From NCBI GenBank assembly GCA_051025295.1, contig JBMGJV010000006.1: a stretch of DNA of 64,000 nt. The stretch is one strand, 5' to 3'. The translations under genes were made by a program, and so were the position numbers. The DNA comes from KBS-83 sp051025295 (GTDB lineage: Bacteria > Acidobacteriota > Terriglobia > Terriglobales > Acidobacteriaceae). This document shows, one piece after another, positions 18,053-26,408 of the stretch. The stretch's first letter is position 1. Every line of letters starts with the position of its first letter. Under the pieces are notes generated by a model. The model was not told the origin of the DNA. It ran no database searches and was given only the letters and a program-made list of their open reading frames with translations.

Positions 18053-18883
18053 ATGAAGTCACCCAACCGGACCCACGAGCTCTCGCCCGAGGAGCAGGTT
18101 GTTTACCGGTCGCTCGACCCCGAGCGTATGCCGGAACACATTGCCATCATCATGGACGGAAACGGTCGCTGGGCCGGCCGTCGTAGTTTGAAGCGCTTCC
18201 TCGGTCACCAGCAGGGCGCCGAATCCGTGCAGTACGTCGTCGAGACGTCCTCCCGCATCGGCCTGCCGTGGCTCACGCTGTACGCCTTCTCGCTCGAGAA
18301 CAATCTGAAGCGGCCGAAGACGGAAGTGAACTTCCTGATGCGCCTCTTGCGCTCTTACCTCATCAACAACGTGCAGCGCATGAATGACAACAACGTGCGC
18401 ATCTCCTACATCGGGCGCACGCACGAGCTGCCAGCCGAGGTGCAGGAGCAGATGCAACGGGCTGCCGAGGCCACCGCTCGCAACACGGGCACTGTGCTCA
18501 CGCTGGCACTGAATTACGGCGCGCGTTCGGAGATCATCGATGCCTTCGCGTCACTCGCGCGCGAGCGTGCCGCGGACGGCCGCAGTGCGGACGCGATCAC
18601 CGAAGACGATCTGCACCGCCACCTCTACACGGCGCACATGCCTGATCCGGATCTCGTGGTCCGCACCTCGGGCGAGATGCGCATCTCGAACTTTCTGCTG
18701 TGGCAGATCGCCTATTCCGAGATCTTCGTCACCGATCGCTTCTGGCCCGACTTCCGTGGCCTGCATCTGCTCGAAGCCATCGCGGAATACCAGCGGCGCG
18801 AGCGCCGCTACGGCGGGCTGAAGGATCGGTCGCCCTCGGACGAAGAGCTGCCTGAGCCCTCAGGCGTGCTCGTCCCCCGCTAG
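18053..18883 (+). CDS. uppS: Isoprenyl transferase, undecaprenyl diphosphate synthase
   Basis: 276 residues of the cis-prenyltransferase family. It makes undecaprenyl diphosphate, the lipid carrier for peptidoglycan and polysaccharides. The active-site loop is IIMDGNGRWA with the catalytic Asp at residue 35. TLYAFSLENNLKRP, the RTSGEMRISNF motif and the C-terminal dimer region with FWPDF are all present. ATG 18053 is preceded by AGGGAAGGG about 9 nt upstream. The frame could extend upstream through the previous gene, but there is no start signal there. It converges with the HerA-like gene across 14 nt. Confidence 0.93.
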   Translation: MKSPNRTHELSPEEQVVYRSLDPERMPEHIAIIMDGNGRWAGRRSLKRFLGHQQGAESVQYVVETSSRIGLPWLTLYAFSLENNLKRPKTEVNFLMRLLRSYLINNVQRMNDNNVRISYIGRTHELPAEVQEQMQRAAEATARNTGTVLTLALNYGARSEIIDAFASLARERAADGRSADAITEDDLHRHLYTAHMPDPDLVVRTSGEMRISNFLLWQIAYSEIFVTDRFWPDFRGLHLLEAIAEYQRRERRYGGLKDRSPSDEELPEPSGVLVPR

Positions 18884-18897
18884 CTTCTCAACATCTC

Positions 18898-20463
18898 TCA
18901 ACGACGGCTCGAGCCCCCCAGCAGCGTGCCCAGGGCGCCGCGAATCAGGTCCCGGCCCACCTGCGAGCCGATCGCTCGTGCTGCGCTGTTCACCATGGCC
19001 TGCGCGGGCGACATCCGTCGCGTGTTGCTCGAGAACAGCGCTCCCATGGCCTCGGTCAGCAGACCGCCAGCGGCCGCGCCGATGCCCGCGCCGGCCGGTG
19101 CGCTCTGCTGTTGCACCGTAGCCTGCGCCTGCTGGTTGACCTGGTCCCGCTGCTGCATCTGCACGGGCGTCGGTGTCTGCTGCGCCTTGCCGCTCAACCG
19201 TTCGTAGGCTGACTCGCGGTCGACCGTCTTCTCGTAGACGCCCGCCACCGGCGAGTTGGCGATCAAGGCGTGCCGCTGCTCCGGTGTGATCGGACCGATC
19301 TGACTTGACGGCGGGGTCACCATCGCGCGCTCGACGATGCCGGGCGTGCCGCGCTCGTCGAGGAAGGACACCAGCGCTTCACCCACACCGAGCTGCGTGA
19401 TCGCGCTCGCTGTGTCGAGCTTCGGATTCGGGCGAAACGTATCCGCCGCCGCCTTCACCGCTTTCTGATCGTTCGGCGTGAAGGCGCGCAGTGCATGTTG
19501 CACGCGATTGCCGAGCTGGCTGAGCACCACCTGCGAGATATCCGTCGGGTTCTGCGTGACGAAATACACGCCGACACCCTTGGACCGGATCAGCCGGATC
19601 ACCTGCTCGATACGCGAGCCGAGTACGGGTGGTAGATCGTTGAACAGCAGGTGCGCCTCGTCGAAGAAGAAGACCAGCTTCGGCTTCTCCGGATCGCCCA
19701 CCTCCGGCAGTTGCTCGAACAGCTCCGACAACAGCCACAGCAGGAAGGTGGCGTAGAGCTGTGGCGCCTGCATCAGCTTGTCCGCCGCCAGCAGGTTGAT
19801 CACGCCGCGCCCATGCTCGTCCGTCTGCATCAGGTCGTCGATGTTCAGCGCCGGCTCGCCGAAGAATTTGTCACCGCCCTGCTGCTCGAGCCCGATCAGC
19901 CCACGCTGGATTGCGCCGATGCTCGCCGCGGAGATGTTGCCGTACTGCGTCTTGTACTGCGCGGCGTTGTCGCCCGCGTGCTGCAGCATGGCCCGCAGGT
20001 CCTTCAGGTCGAGCAGTAGCATGCCTTCGTCATCGGCAATCTTGAAGACCAGCGTCAGCACGCCGGCCTGCGTGTCGTTCAGGTTCAAGATGCGGCTCAG
20101 CAGCAGCGGCCCCATCTCGGAGACGGTCGCGCGCACCGGGTGGCCCTGCTCGCCGAAGATGTCCCACAGCGTGACGGGGCAGCCAGCAAACGCCGGCGCG
20201 GGCAGGCCCATCGCCTTCAGCCGCTCGTTGAGCTTCGGCGTGCCCGTGCCCGGCTGGCTGATGCCGGAGAGGTCGCCCTTCACGTCCGCCGCAAACACTG
20301 GCACACCCAGCCGGCTCAGCGCCTCTGCCATCACCTGCAGCGTCACCGTCTTGCCCGTGCCGGTTGCGCCGGCGACCAGGCCGTGCCGGTTCGTCAGCCC
20401 GGGCAGTAGCGCCAGGTCTTCGTTGGTGTCAATGGTGCGGGCAATCAGCATCGGTGCTGGCAT
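18898..20463 (-). CDS. HerA-like P-loop ATPase (DUF853/YjgR family)
   Basis: 521 residues from ATG 20463, with AGGAG 7 nt upstream. Walker A GATGTGKT is at about residues 33-40, and Walker B is LVFFFDEAH. An Arg-finger-like VTQNPTDI region and a C-terminal Gln-rich linker (near 430-450) lead to a Gly/Ala-rich tail. The DUF853 family resembles the HerA/FtsK translocases, but its cellular role is not established. It is divergent from the moaD-moaE fusion with about 120 nt between. Confidence 0.88.
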   Translation of the reverse strand: MPAPMLIARTIDTNEDLALLPGLTNRHGLVAGATGTGKTVTLQVMAEALSRLGVPVFAADVKGDLSGISQPGTGTPKLNERLKAMGLPAPAFAGCPVTLWDIFGEQGHPVRATVSEMGPLLLSRILNLNDTQAGVLTLVFKIADDEGMLLLDLKDLRAMLQHAGDNAAQYKTQYGNISAASIGAIQRGLIGLEQQGGDKFFGEPALNIDDLMQTDEHGRGVINLLAADKLMQAPQLYATFLLWLLSELFEQLPEVGDPEKPKLVFFFDEAHLLFNDLPPVLGSRIEQVIRLIRSKGVGVYFVTQNPTDISQVVLSQLGNRVQHALRAFTPNDQKAVKAAADTFRPNPKLDTASAITQLGVGEALVSFLDERGTPGIVERAMVTPPSSQIGPITPEQRHALIANSPVAGVYEKTVDRESAYERLSGKAQQTPTPVQMQQRDQVNQQAQATVQQQSAPAGAGIGAAAGGLLTEAMGALFSSNTRRMSPAQAMVNSAARAIGSQVGRDLIRGALGTLLGGSSRR

Positions 20464-20586
20464 CCAGCCTCTCCTACCGCCGCAGCGGGTTCTCCGAAAA
20501 GACGAAGGTACACCGAGCACGCCTCCTTCGCACCACGCGCGCGCCGGACTACCTTCCATGCCATCGACCGTCTAAGCTGAGGAAGC

Positions 20587-21306
20587 ATGCAGGTGCGCGT
20601 TCTCTTCTTCGGCGTTCTCAAGGACCTTCTCGCCTCGGACGGTCAGTCGCTCACGCTGCCCGAGGGCGCGACCGTCCGCTCTCTGCTCGACCATCTGCGC
20701 ACCCCAGACCCGGTGTGGTCTGCTTTGGCGGTGGCCGTGAACCAGGAATACGCCAACAGTGCGGTCGTGCTCCGGGATGGCGACGAAGTTGCGCTGCTAC
20801 CGCCAGTCTCGGGCGGCCTCGATGCGGCAGGCTTTGCTGAGCCGCACATTGCGCTCACGCGCGAGCCGATCCGCCGCGACGAGTTGATCGCTGCACTCCA
20901 GCAGCCCGGCGATGGCGGCACTGTCGTCTTCGACGGCACCGTGCGCGACAACACGCGCGGACGGCGCACGCTCTTTCTCGATTACGAAGCCTACGAAGCC
21001 ATGGCGCTCGACGGCATGCGCAAGCTCGCCAGCGAAGCACGCGAGCGTTACGCGATCGATCGCGTCGCCATCGTTCATCGTTTGGGGCGGATCGAGGTAA
21101 GGGAGAGCAGCGTGTTGATCGTCGTCACCTCCGCGCATCGTGCGGCCGCGTTCGACGCCTGCCGCTGGCTGATTGACACGCTCAAGCGCACGGTGCCGGT
21201 GTGGAAGAAGGAGCACTTCGCCGATGGCGCCGTGTGGACCGACGGCGAGCCCTTCCCGCCCGAGCTGACGCCCGACGCAGCACCGCAGCCGGAACCTGCC
21301 CCATGA
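20587..21306 (+). CDS. moaD/moaE: Fused MoaD-MoaE molybdopterin synthase
   Basis: 239 residues. Residues 1-77 form a MoaD ubiquitin-like domain ending PPVSGG, with the double glycine at 76-77. Residues 85-225 form a MoaE domain with GTVR and the catalytic VPVWKKEHF. Together they convert cPMP to molybdopterin by sulfur transfer. In separate enzymes the MoaD C-terminal glycine must be free to carry the thiocarboxylate, so here it should be released by cleavage after Gly77. The related mycobacterial MoaX fusion is known to be processed. A GAGGAAGC Shine-Dalgarno precedes the ATG. Its stop overlaps the next start. Confidence 0.92.
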   Translation: MQVRVLFFGVLKDLLASDGQSLTLPEGATVRSLLDHLRTPDPVWSALAVAVNQEYANSAVVLRDGDEVALLPPVSGGLDAAGFAEPHIALTREPIRRDELIAALQQPGDGGTVVFDGTVRDNTRGRRTLFLDYEAYEAMALDGMRKLASEARERYAIDRVAIVHRLGRIEVRESSVLIVVTSAHRAAAFDACRWLIDTLKRTVPVWKKEHFADGAVWTDGEPFPPELTPDAAPQPEPAP

Positions 21307-22289
21307 TGGGCAACGTCATCGGCCAGCTTCGCCGCGCCGAGCTGCTGCCACTCGTCGTCTCGCTCGCCTTATCGCTCGCCGGCGCTGCGCAGACGCAGCC
21401 GTCTTCCGATCCGCAGCCGGACAGCGTCCCCAACTTCCGCGTCAACGTTGGTCTCGTGCCGGTCTTCGTCAGCGTGACCGACAAGGCGGGCGCGCCCATT
21501 GGTGCGCTGAACCGCGATGACTTCACTCTGCTTGAGAACGGCAAGCCGCAGCGCATCGCCGTCTTCGAGCGCGACACCTCCGCGCCGCTCGCCATCGTGC
21601 TCTCAGTCGATATCAGCGGCAGCGTGTCGAAGGACTTCGCGCAGGAGCAGCAGGCCGCGCTCCACTTCACGCACGATGTGCTGCGCGCGCAGGACCGTGC
21701 GGACCTGCTCGCGTTTGCCGACAGCACGCGCGAAGTCACTGGATTCACGCGCGACGCAAAGCGTATCGCCGGCGGCCTCGGCTCGTTGCATCGCGGCCGC
21801 GGCGGCACTGCCTTCTACAGCAGCATCGTGCTCGCATCGCAGTTGCTGCGGCCTGAGCATGGGCGACGCGTGCTGGTCGTCGTCTCCGATGGCGGCAATA
21901 CCGTGAACGGCTCCAGCTATCAGGACGCGCTCGATGAAGCCGTGCGCGACGAGGTGATGATCTACAGCATCATCGACGTGCCCGTCGCGGCGAGTGCCGG
22001 TCGCGATCTTGCCGGCGAGCACGCGATGATTACGCTCTCCGAACAGACCGGTGGGCGTGCCTACTACGCCGACCAGGGCTCGCTCGATCAGATCTTCCAG
22101 CGCATCGCCGACGATCTGCGCACGCAATACCTGCTCGGCTATTACCCGCAGCAGCGTCCGCCCGAGGCGGAGATCGCTGGTGGCACGAGGTTTCGCAGCA
22201 TCACCGTGAAGCTGAGCGGGGCACAGGGTGAGACGCGCTACAGTGTGCGCAATCGTCCGGGCTACTACGCGAAAGACGCGGGACAATAG
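21303..22289 (+). CDS. VWFA-related secreted protein (acidobacterial type)
   Basis: 328 residues. The start overlaps the moaD-moaE stop as ATGATG, so the genes are probably coupled. A signal peptide covers about 1-31 (LLPLVVSLALSLAGAAQTQ). A short beta domain (NVGLVPVFVSVTDKAGAPI) precedes a von Willebrand A domain with MIDAS DISGS and a downstream GRGGTAFYSS. YLLGYYP is the usual C-terminal mark of the acidobacterial VWFA-related family (TIGR03436 in name). The function is unknown, possibly envelope adhesion or protein interaction. Confidence 0.86.
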   Translation: MMGNVIGQLRRAELLPLVVSLALSLAGAAQTQPSSDPQPDSVPNFRVNVGLVPVFVSVTDKAGAPIGALNRDDFTLLENGKPQRIAVFERDTSAPLAIVLSVDISGSVSKDFAQEQQAALHFTHDVLRAQDRADLLAFADSTREVTGFTRDAKRIAGGLGSLHRGRGGTAFYSSIVLASQLLRPEHGRRVLVVVSDGGNTVNGSSYQDALDEAVRDEVMIYSIIDVPVAASAGRDLAGEHAMITLSEQTGGRAYYADQGSLDQIFQRIADDLRTQYLLGYYPQQRPPEAEIAGGTRFRSITVKLSGAQGETRYSVRNRPGYYAKDAGQ

Positions 22290-22294
22290 CCCTG

Positions 22295-22325
22295 TTGAAA
22301 GCCGTCCATTCGGCTCGGCTACAAT
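22295..22325 (+). promoter_or_regulatory. Candidate promoter of the Hfq-like gene, leaderless configuration
   Basis: TTGAAA at 22295-22300 is followed by a 19-nt spacer and TACAAT at 22320-22325. The -10 ends exactly 6 nt before the ATG at 22332, so the predicted +1 is the A of the start codon. No Shine-Dalgarno is present in those 6 nt. Confidence 0.6.
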
Positions 22326-22331
22326 CGCCGC

Positions 22332-22643
22332 ATGCCGAATGAGAGCTCCGCCCGCCGCGGCCGCAAAGCGCCCCCGCCCGGCGACACTGGTCAGGAGACA
22401 GCGTACCTGCGCTTCCTGTCGGAGAAGCAGGTCCCGGTCACGGTGAAGCTGCGCGATGGTGAGAGCGTGTCCGGCTGGATCGAGTATTTCGACGACAGCA
22501 TGATCCGCCTCACACGCGAGGGCCGGCCGAACCTCTTCATCTACAAGCAGCAGATTCGCACCATCAGCGAGCAGGGGCGCCGTCCGCGTCCGGATGCCCG
22601 TCCAGAAACCCGCAGCGACACCGCCCCCGAGCCCCGCCCGTGA
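22332..22643 (+). CDS. hfq: Hfq-like Sm-fold RNA-binding protein
   Basis: 103 residues. The core at about 21-80 (AYLRFLSEKQVPVTVKLRDG, then GWIEYFDDSMIRL, FIYKQQIRTI) follows the Hfq/Sm pattern of an N-terminal helix and two Sm motifs. The usual Sm2 YKH becomes YKQ, so the proximal-face histidine is absent. Both tails are charged and disordered. It likely forms a hexameric RNA chaperone, but divergence leaves some doubt. The stop overlaps the start of the inositol-phosphatase gene (GTGA), so the two are coupled. The promoter position suggests a leaderless mRNA. Confidence 0.75.
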   Translation: MPNESSARRGRKAPPPGDTGQETAYLRFLSEKQVPVTVKLRDGESVSGWIEYFDDSMIRLTREGRPNLFIYKQQIRTISEQGRRPRPDARPETRSDTAPEPRP

Positions 22644-23539
22644 TCAGCCAGCTACCGGATTCCCTCAACCTCGGACTTGCTGTTCCCGCCGCTGCGATCG
22701 CCATCGAAGCCGGGCTGCTGGTCCACGACTACTACGAACGCGGTGTGCGCGCCGAGTACAAGGGCGACGTCGATCTCGTCACCGAGGCAGATCGCGCCAG
22801 CGAAGAGCTCATCGTCGCGAAGCTGCAGCACGCATTCCCCAACCACGGCATCTTCGGTGAAGAGGGAACGCGCTTCGGTCTCGAGGCCGAGTACCGCTGG
22901 TATGTGGACCCGCTCGATGGCACGACGAACTTCGCCCACGGCTTCCCATATTTCTGCATCTCGCTCGGCCTGGAGCACCGCCCCGCGGGCCTCGCCGCGG
23001 ATCAGGATGGCGAGCTCATCGCCGGTGTCATCTATCATCCGGTGACCAACGAGCTGTTCGTGGCGGAGAAGGACAGCGGCGCGTACCTGAACGGCCGTCG
23101 CTTGCAGGTTTCGAAGACCGCACATCTGCAGGAGGCGCTGCTCGCGACCGGCTTTCCCAGTCACAAGCGTCACGAGAATCCAAACGTGCACTTTTATCAG
23201 CAGCTCACGCTACGCTCGCATGGTGTGCGCCGCGCCGGCGCTGCCGCGCTCGATCTGGCGTACACAGCGGCGGGCCGCTTCGACGCGTACTGGGAGTTCA
23301 ACCTGAACCCCTGGGACACAGCGGCGGGCGTCCTGATGGTGCGCGAGGCAGGTGGAACGATGACCGGCTTCGAGGGCCACCCCTTCCGACTGGACAGCCG
23401 CGAAGTGCTCGCGACCAACGGGCTGCTCCTGCCCGAGGTGCAGCAGATCTTTTCCGACATGTTCGCCGGGCGAGATATCGAGCCCGTCCCTACGCCAGCC
23501 GAGTTCGCCGCTCGCCGCGCCAAGCACGACGCAAAGTAA
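22640..23539 (+). CDS. Inositol monophosphatase family protein
   Basis: 299 residues. Motif A (VDPLDGTTNFAHG, about 90-102) binds Mg2+ and phosphate, together with GEEG and the C-terminal WDTAAGVLMVREAGG. This Li-sensitive FIG superfamily includes SuhB, CysQ and histidinol-phosphate phosphatase, so the substrate cannot be fixed by sequence alone. The start GTG overlaps the Hfq-like stop. The C-terminus has a short polar extension beyond the usual core. Confidence 0.88.
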   Translation: MISQLPDSLNLGLAVPAAAIAIEAGLLVHDYYERGVRAEYKGDVDLVTEADRASEELIVAKLQHAFPNHGIFGEEGTRFGLEAEYRWYVDPLDGTTNFAHGFPYFCISLGLEHRPAGLAADQDGELIAGVIYHPVTNELFVAEKDSGAYLNGRRLQVSKTAHLQEALLATGFPSHKRHENPNVHFYQQLTLRSHGVRRAGAAALDLAYTAAGRFDAYWEFNLNPWDTAAGVLMVREAGGTMTGFEGHPFRLDSREVLATNGLLLPEVQQIFSDMFAGRDIEPVPTPAEFAARRAKHDAK

Positions 23540-23610
23540 GCACGGGGCACGCGCTAGCTCATTCGGAGCTCGATGCGGTATGGTCTTTTCGTCTTCGTGA
23601 AAGGCCTTAC

Positions 23611-25218
23611 ATGCGCACTCTGTCTGCCTCCGCCCTCGCTGCAGTTCTTGCATTCGCCTCGTTGCCCGCAGGTGCGGCTGATGCGCCGAAGCTCGTCGAA
23701 AACAATGGCCACCATGCCCTGATGGTCGACGGCGCGCCATTTTTCGTGCTCGGCGGGCAGATCAACAACTCGAGCTCGTGGCCGTCCACTCTGCCGGCAG
23801 TCTGGCCCACGCTCGAGGGTATGCATGCGAACACCATCGAGGCGCCTGTCTACTGGGAGCAGATGGAGCCGGTTCAGGGCAAGTTCGATTTCTCCACCGT
23901 TGATCTGCTCGTGAACGGCGCGCGCGAGCACAAGCTTCACCTCGACATCCTGTGGTTCGGCACTTGGAAGAACGGCGAGGATCATTACGTTCCCGAGTGG
24001 ATCAAGACGAACCCGGAGAAGTATCCGCGCATGATCAACGAGCGCGGCGATCCGGTGCAGGTGCTCTCTGCCAACTCCGACACCAACCTCGAGGCCGACA
24101 AGGCTGCCTTCCGCGCACTGATGCACCACCTGCGCGAGATTGATGGTGAGCGGCACACGGTCATCTTGGTGCAGGTCGAGAACGAGTCGGGCGCAATCAA
24201 TGCGGTGCGTGACTACTCACCCGCTGCGCAGAAGCAGTTCGATGGGCCGGTTCCCGCCGCGCTCGTCAAGGCACTCGGCAAACGGCCGGGCACGTGGCGC
24301 GACCTCTTCCACACCCAGGAGGGCGGCCCCGATGCGGATGAGGCGTTCCAGGCCTACTCGGTGGCGCACTATATCGACCAGGTGGCTGCGGCTGGCAGGC
24401 AGGAGTTCGATATCCCGCTTTATTGCAACGTGTGGATGCAGTACCCGCACGGCTACCACGTGCGCGGCTGGGATCATCCCGGGGACAGCTACCCGAGCGG
24501 CGGGCCGGCGCAGACCAACCTCCCCATCTGGAAGGCGACCGCAACCCACATCGACATGATCGGGCCGGATATCTACACCAGCGATACGGAGGCCTTCAAC
24601 CTCATCCTGAACGCCTACCACCGTCCAGACAATGCAGTGTGGGTGCCGGAGACCGGTCTCGGGGACGACTTCGGCAAAGGCATCTTCTACGTCATGGGCC
24701 TGGGCGGCATCGGCTACTCGCCATTCGCCACGGACCAGACCGGCTGGACGCTCGCGCCGGGTGAACTGCCCAAGCGCCACACGGAAAACTACGGTCTGCT
24801 TGCGCCGATGGATCGCGATCTCGCGAAGTGGCTCTACGAAGGGAAGGTGCACACCGCGACCGAGGAGGTCGGGCGCGCTGATACTTCGCTCGAGCTGGGC
24901 CGCTGGCATGCGGAGATCGGCTTCGGCCATCCGCAGGAAGATGGCGCCCGTGCGCCTGGCACCACGGACCACATGGGCCGCGTGCTCATCGCGCAGACCG
25001 AGCCCGACACCTTCATCCTTGCCGGCTTCGATACGCGTGTGACGTTCCGGGTCGGCCCGGGCCAGAAGGGGTACGCGCAGATCGTTCGTGCCGAGGAAGG
25101 CCGCTACGAAAACGGAAGCTGGCACGCGCTGCGCATCCTGAACGGTGACCAGACGGATCGCGGCATCAATCTGCGGCACGACGATATGGTGGTGCGGGTG
25201 CAGATGGGCACTTACTAG
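23611..25218 (+). CDS. Secreted beta-galactosidase-like glycoside hydrolase (GH35/DUF5597)
   Basis: 535 residues with a signal peptide (about 1-23, cut after AGAADA). The catalytic barrel follows: VYWEQMEPVQGKFDF, the acid/base Glu in VQVENESG, and a plausible nucleophile Glu in WVPETG. The C-terminal beta domain looks like DUF5597. Such proteins act on beta-galactosides in plant polysaccharides and are common in Xanthomonas-type and acidobacterial polysaccharide users. AAAGG lies 6 nt before the ATG. It stands alone on the plus strand, with no transporter beside it. Confidence 0.85.
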   Translation: MRTLSASALAAVLAFASLPAGAADAPKLVENNGHHALMVDGAPFFVLGGQINNSSSWPSTLPAVWPTLEGMHANTIEAPVYWEQMEPVQGKFDFSTVDLLVNGAREHKLHLDILWFGTWKNGEDHYVPEWIKTNPEKYPRMINERGDPVQVLSANSDTNLEADKAAFRALMHHLREIDGERHTVILVQVENESGAINAVRDYSPAAQKQFDGPVPAALVKALGKRPGTWRDLFHTQEGGPDADEAFQAYSVAHYIDQVAAAGRQEFDIPLYCNVWMQYPHGYHVRGWDHPGDSYPSGGPAQTNLPIWKATATHIDMIGPDIYTSDTEAFNLILNAYHRPDNAVWVPETGLGDDFGKGIFYVMGLGGIGYSPFATDQTGWTLAPGELPKRHTENYGLLAPMDRDLAKWLYEGKVHTATEEVGRADTSLELGRWHAEIGFGHPQEDGARAPGTTDHMGRVLIAQTEPDTFILAGFDTRVTFRVGPGQKGYAQIVRAEEGRYENGSWHALRILNGDQTDRGINLRHDDMVVRVQMGTY

Positions 25219-25343
25219 GCAGCGGCCGAAAGGACCTCGCAACAGCGTCCCGGGCCGCGTAGCGGCGCGTTTCACCGCGTCCATCGGCCCTGTCGCGCCC
25301 TGCTACAATCGCAGAGAACCCACCGCACTGGAGATTTCGCTTC

Positions 25344-25604
25344 ATGGCTTACGTCATCGCAGAACCCTGCATCGGTACCAAGGACAGCGCCTGCGTCGAT
25401 GCCTGTCCCGTTGACTGCATTCATCCCAAGAAGGATGAGGGCGATTACGGCGCGGCCGACCAACTGTTCATCGATCCCGTCGAGTGCATCGACTGCGGTG
25501 CCTGCGTGCCGGTCTGCCCCGTCTCCGCAATCTTCGCCGGCGACGACCTGCCGGAGAAGTGGGCCAGCTACGCAGAGAAGAACTCCACGCACTTTGGCCG
25601 CTAG
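25344..25604 (+). CDS. fdxA: 7Fe-type bacterial ferredoxin
   Basis: 86 residues. The first cluster site is C-x7-C-x3-C-P (CIGTKDSACVDACP), which holds the [3Fe-4S] cluster. The second is CIDCGACVPVCP for [4Fe-4S]. The pattern matches FdxA proteins that pass electrons between reductases and oxidoreductases in the cytoplasm. ATG has GGAGA 9 nt upstream. A TACAAT box at 25304-25309 gives a possible -10 with a leader of about 30 nt. A perfect hairpin follows the stop. Confidence 0.94.
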   Translation: MAYVIAEPCIGTKDSACVDACPVDCIHPKKDEGDYGAADQLFIDPVECIDCGACVPVCPVSAIFAGDDLPEKWASYAEKNSTHFGR

Positions 25605-25625
25605 GCACTCCTTGTTTTGCATTGC

Positions 25626-25653
25626 CAACGCGCAGCCTTCGGGCTGCGCGTTG
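25626..25653 (+). terminator. Hairpin between fdxA and recO
   Basis: A perfect 12-bp stem (25626-25637 and 25642-25653) has a TTCG tetraloop. It lies 21 nt after the fdxA stop and just before recO. No T run follows, so it may attenuate or process the transcript rather than end it. Confidence 0.75.
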
Positions 25654-25673
25654 CTGCGTCTGGATCGACCTGC

Positions 25674-26408
25674 ATGACCGCAGAAGCCATCGTCTTGCGC
25701 ACCTGGCCCATCCACGAGGCCGACCAGATCGTGGCGCTGTTCACCCGCGAGTACGGCAAGCTGAAGGGTGTCGCTAAATCTGCAGCGAAGAGCCGCCGTC
25801 GCTTCGGCGGGGCGCTCGAGCCGATGACCCATGTGCGCGCCAGCTTCGTCGAGCGGCCACGCCAGGAACTGGTCCGGCTCGACTACTTCGAGATCGTGCA
25901 GTCACCGCTCTCATTGCAGATCGACTATCTGCGGCTCAGCGCGCTCGCCTTCTTTGCAGAGGTCACGGACGAGACGCAGCCCGACCACGACCCGAACGAC
26001 GCCGTCTTCCGCCTGCTGCTCTCGGTACTCGACGTGGCGGCCAGCGGGAATGTGTGGATGCCGGTTACCTACTTCGCGCTCTGGATGCCACGCCTCATGG
26101 GCTGGCTGCCGGACCTGCGGCGCTGCATGCTTTGTGCGGAGCCGCTCGACGGAGCACCGGCCTATTTCCATGCGCTCTCAGATGGGCTGGTGTGCACACA
26201 TCACCGGCGGCTCGCCTCCGGCACGCTGTCGAGCGATTCGCAGCGACTGGCTGCGCACATCCTGCACGCGCCCGCATCGGCACTTGCCGCGGAGCCTTGG
26301 CCCCGCGAGCGTGCTCGCGATCTGCGAAAGTTCTCCGTGCAGACGCTCGAGCGCCACCTTGAACGTCGCCTTACGAGTGCCGCTGCGCTGGTGAAGCAGG
26401 GCGGTTAG
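25674..26408 (+). CDS. recO: DNA repair protein RecO
   Basis: 244 residues. The N-terminal OB fold (AEAIVLRTWPIHEADQIVALFTREYGKLKGVAKSA) is the RecO signature; it binds single-stranded DNA and helps load RecA through RecR. The C-terminal part has a CMLC...CTHH pattern near 150-175, typical of the zinc-binding RecO C-domain. I start at ATG 25674 because the homology begins there; a longer frame covers the hairpin. Its stop overlaps the ClC gene stop in the opposite direction. Confidence 0.9.
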   Translation: MTAEAIVLRTWPIHEADQIVALFTREYGKLKGVAKSAAKSRRRFGGALEPMTHVRASFVERPRQELVRLDYFEIVQSPLSLQIDYLRLSALAFFAEVTDETQPDHDPNDAVFRLLLSVLDVAASGNVWMPVTYFALWMPRLMGWLPDLRRCMLCAEPLDGAPAYFHALSDGLVCTHHRRLASGTLSSDSQRLAAHILHAPASALAAEPWPRERARDLRKFSVQTLERHLERRLTSAAALVKQGG

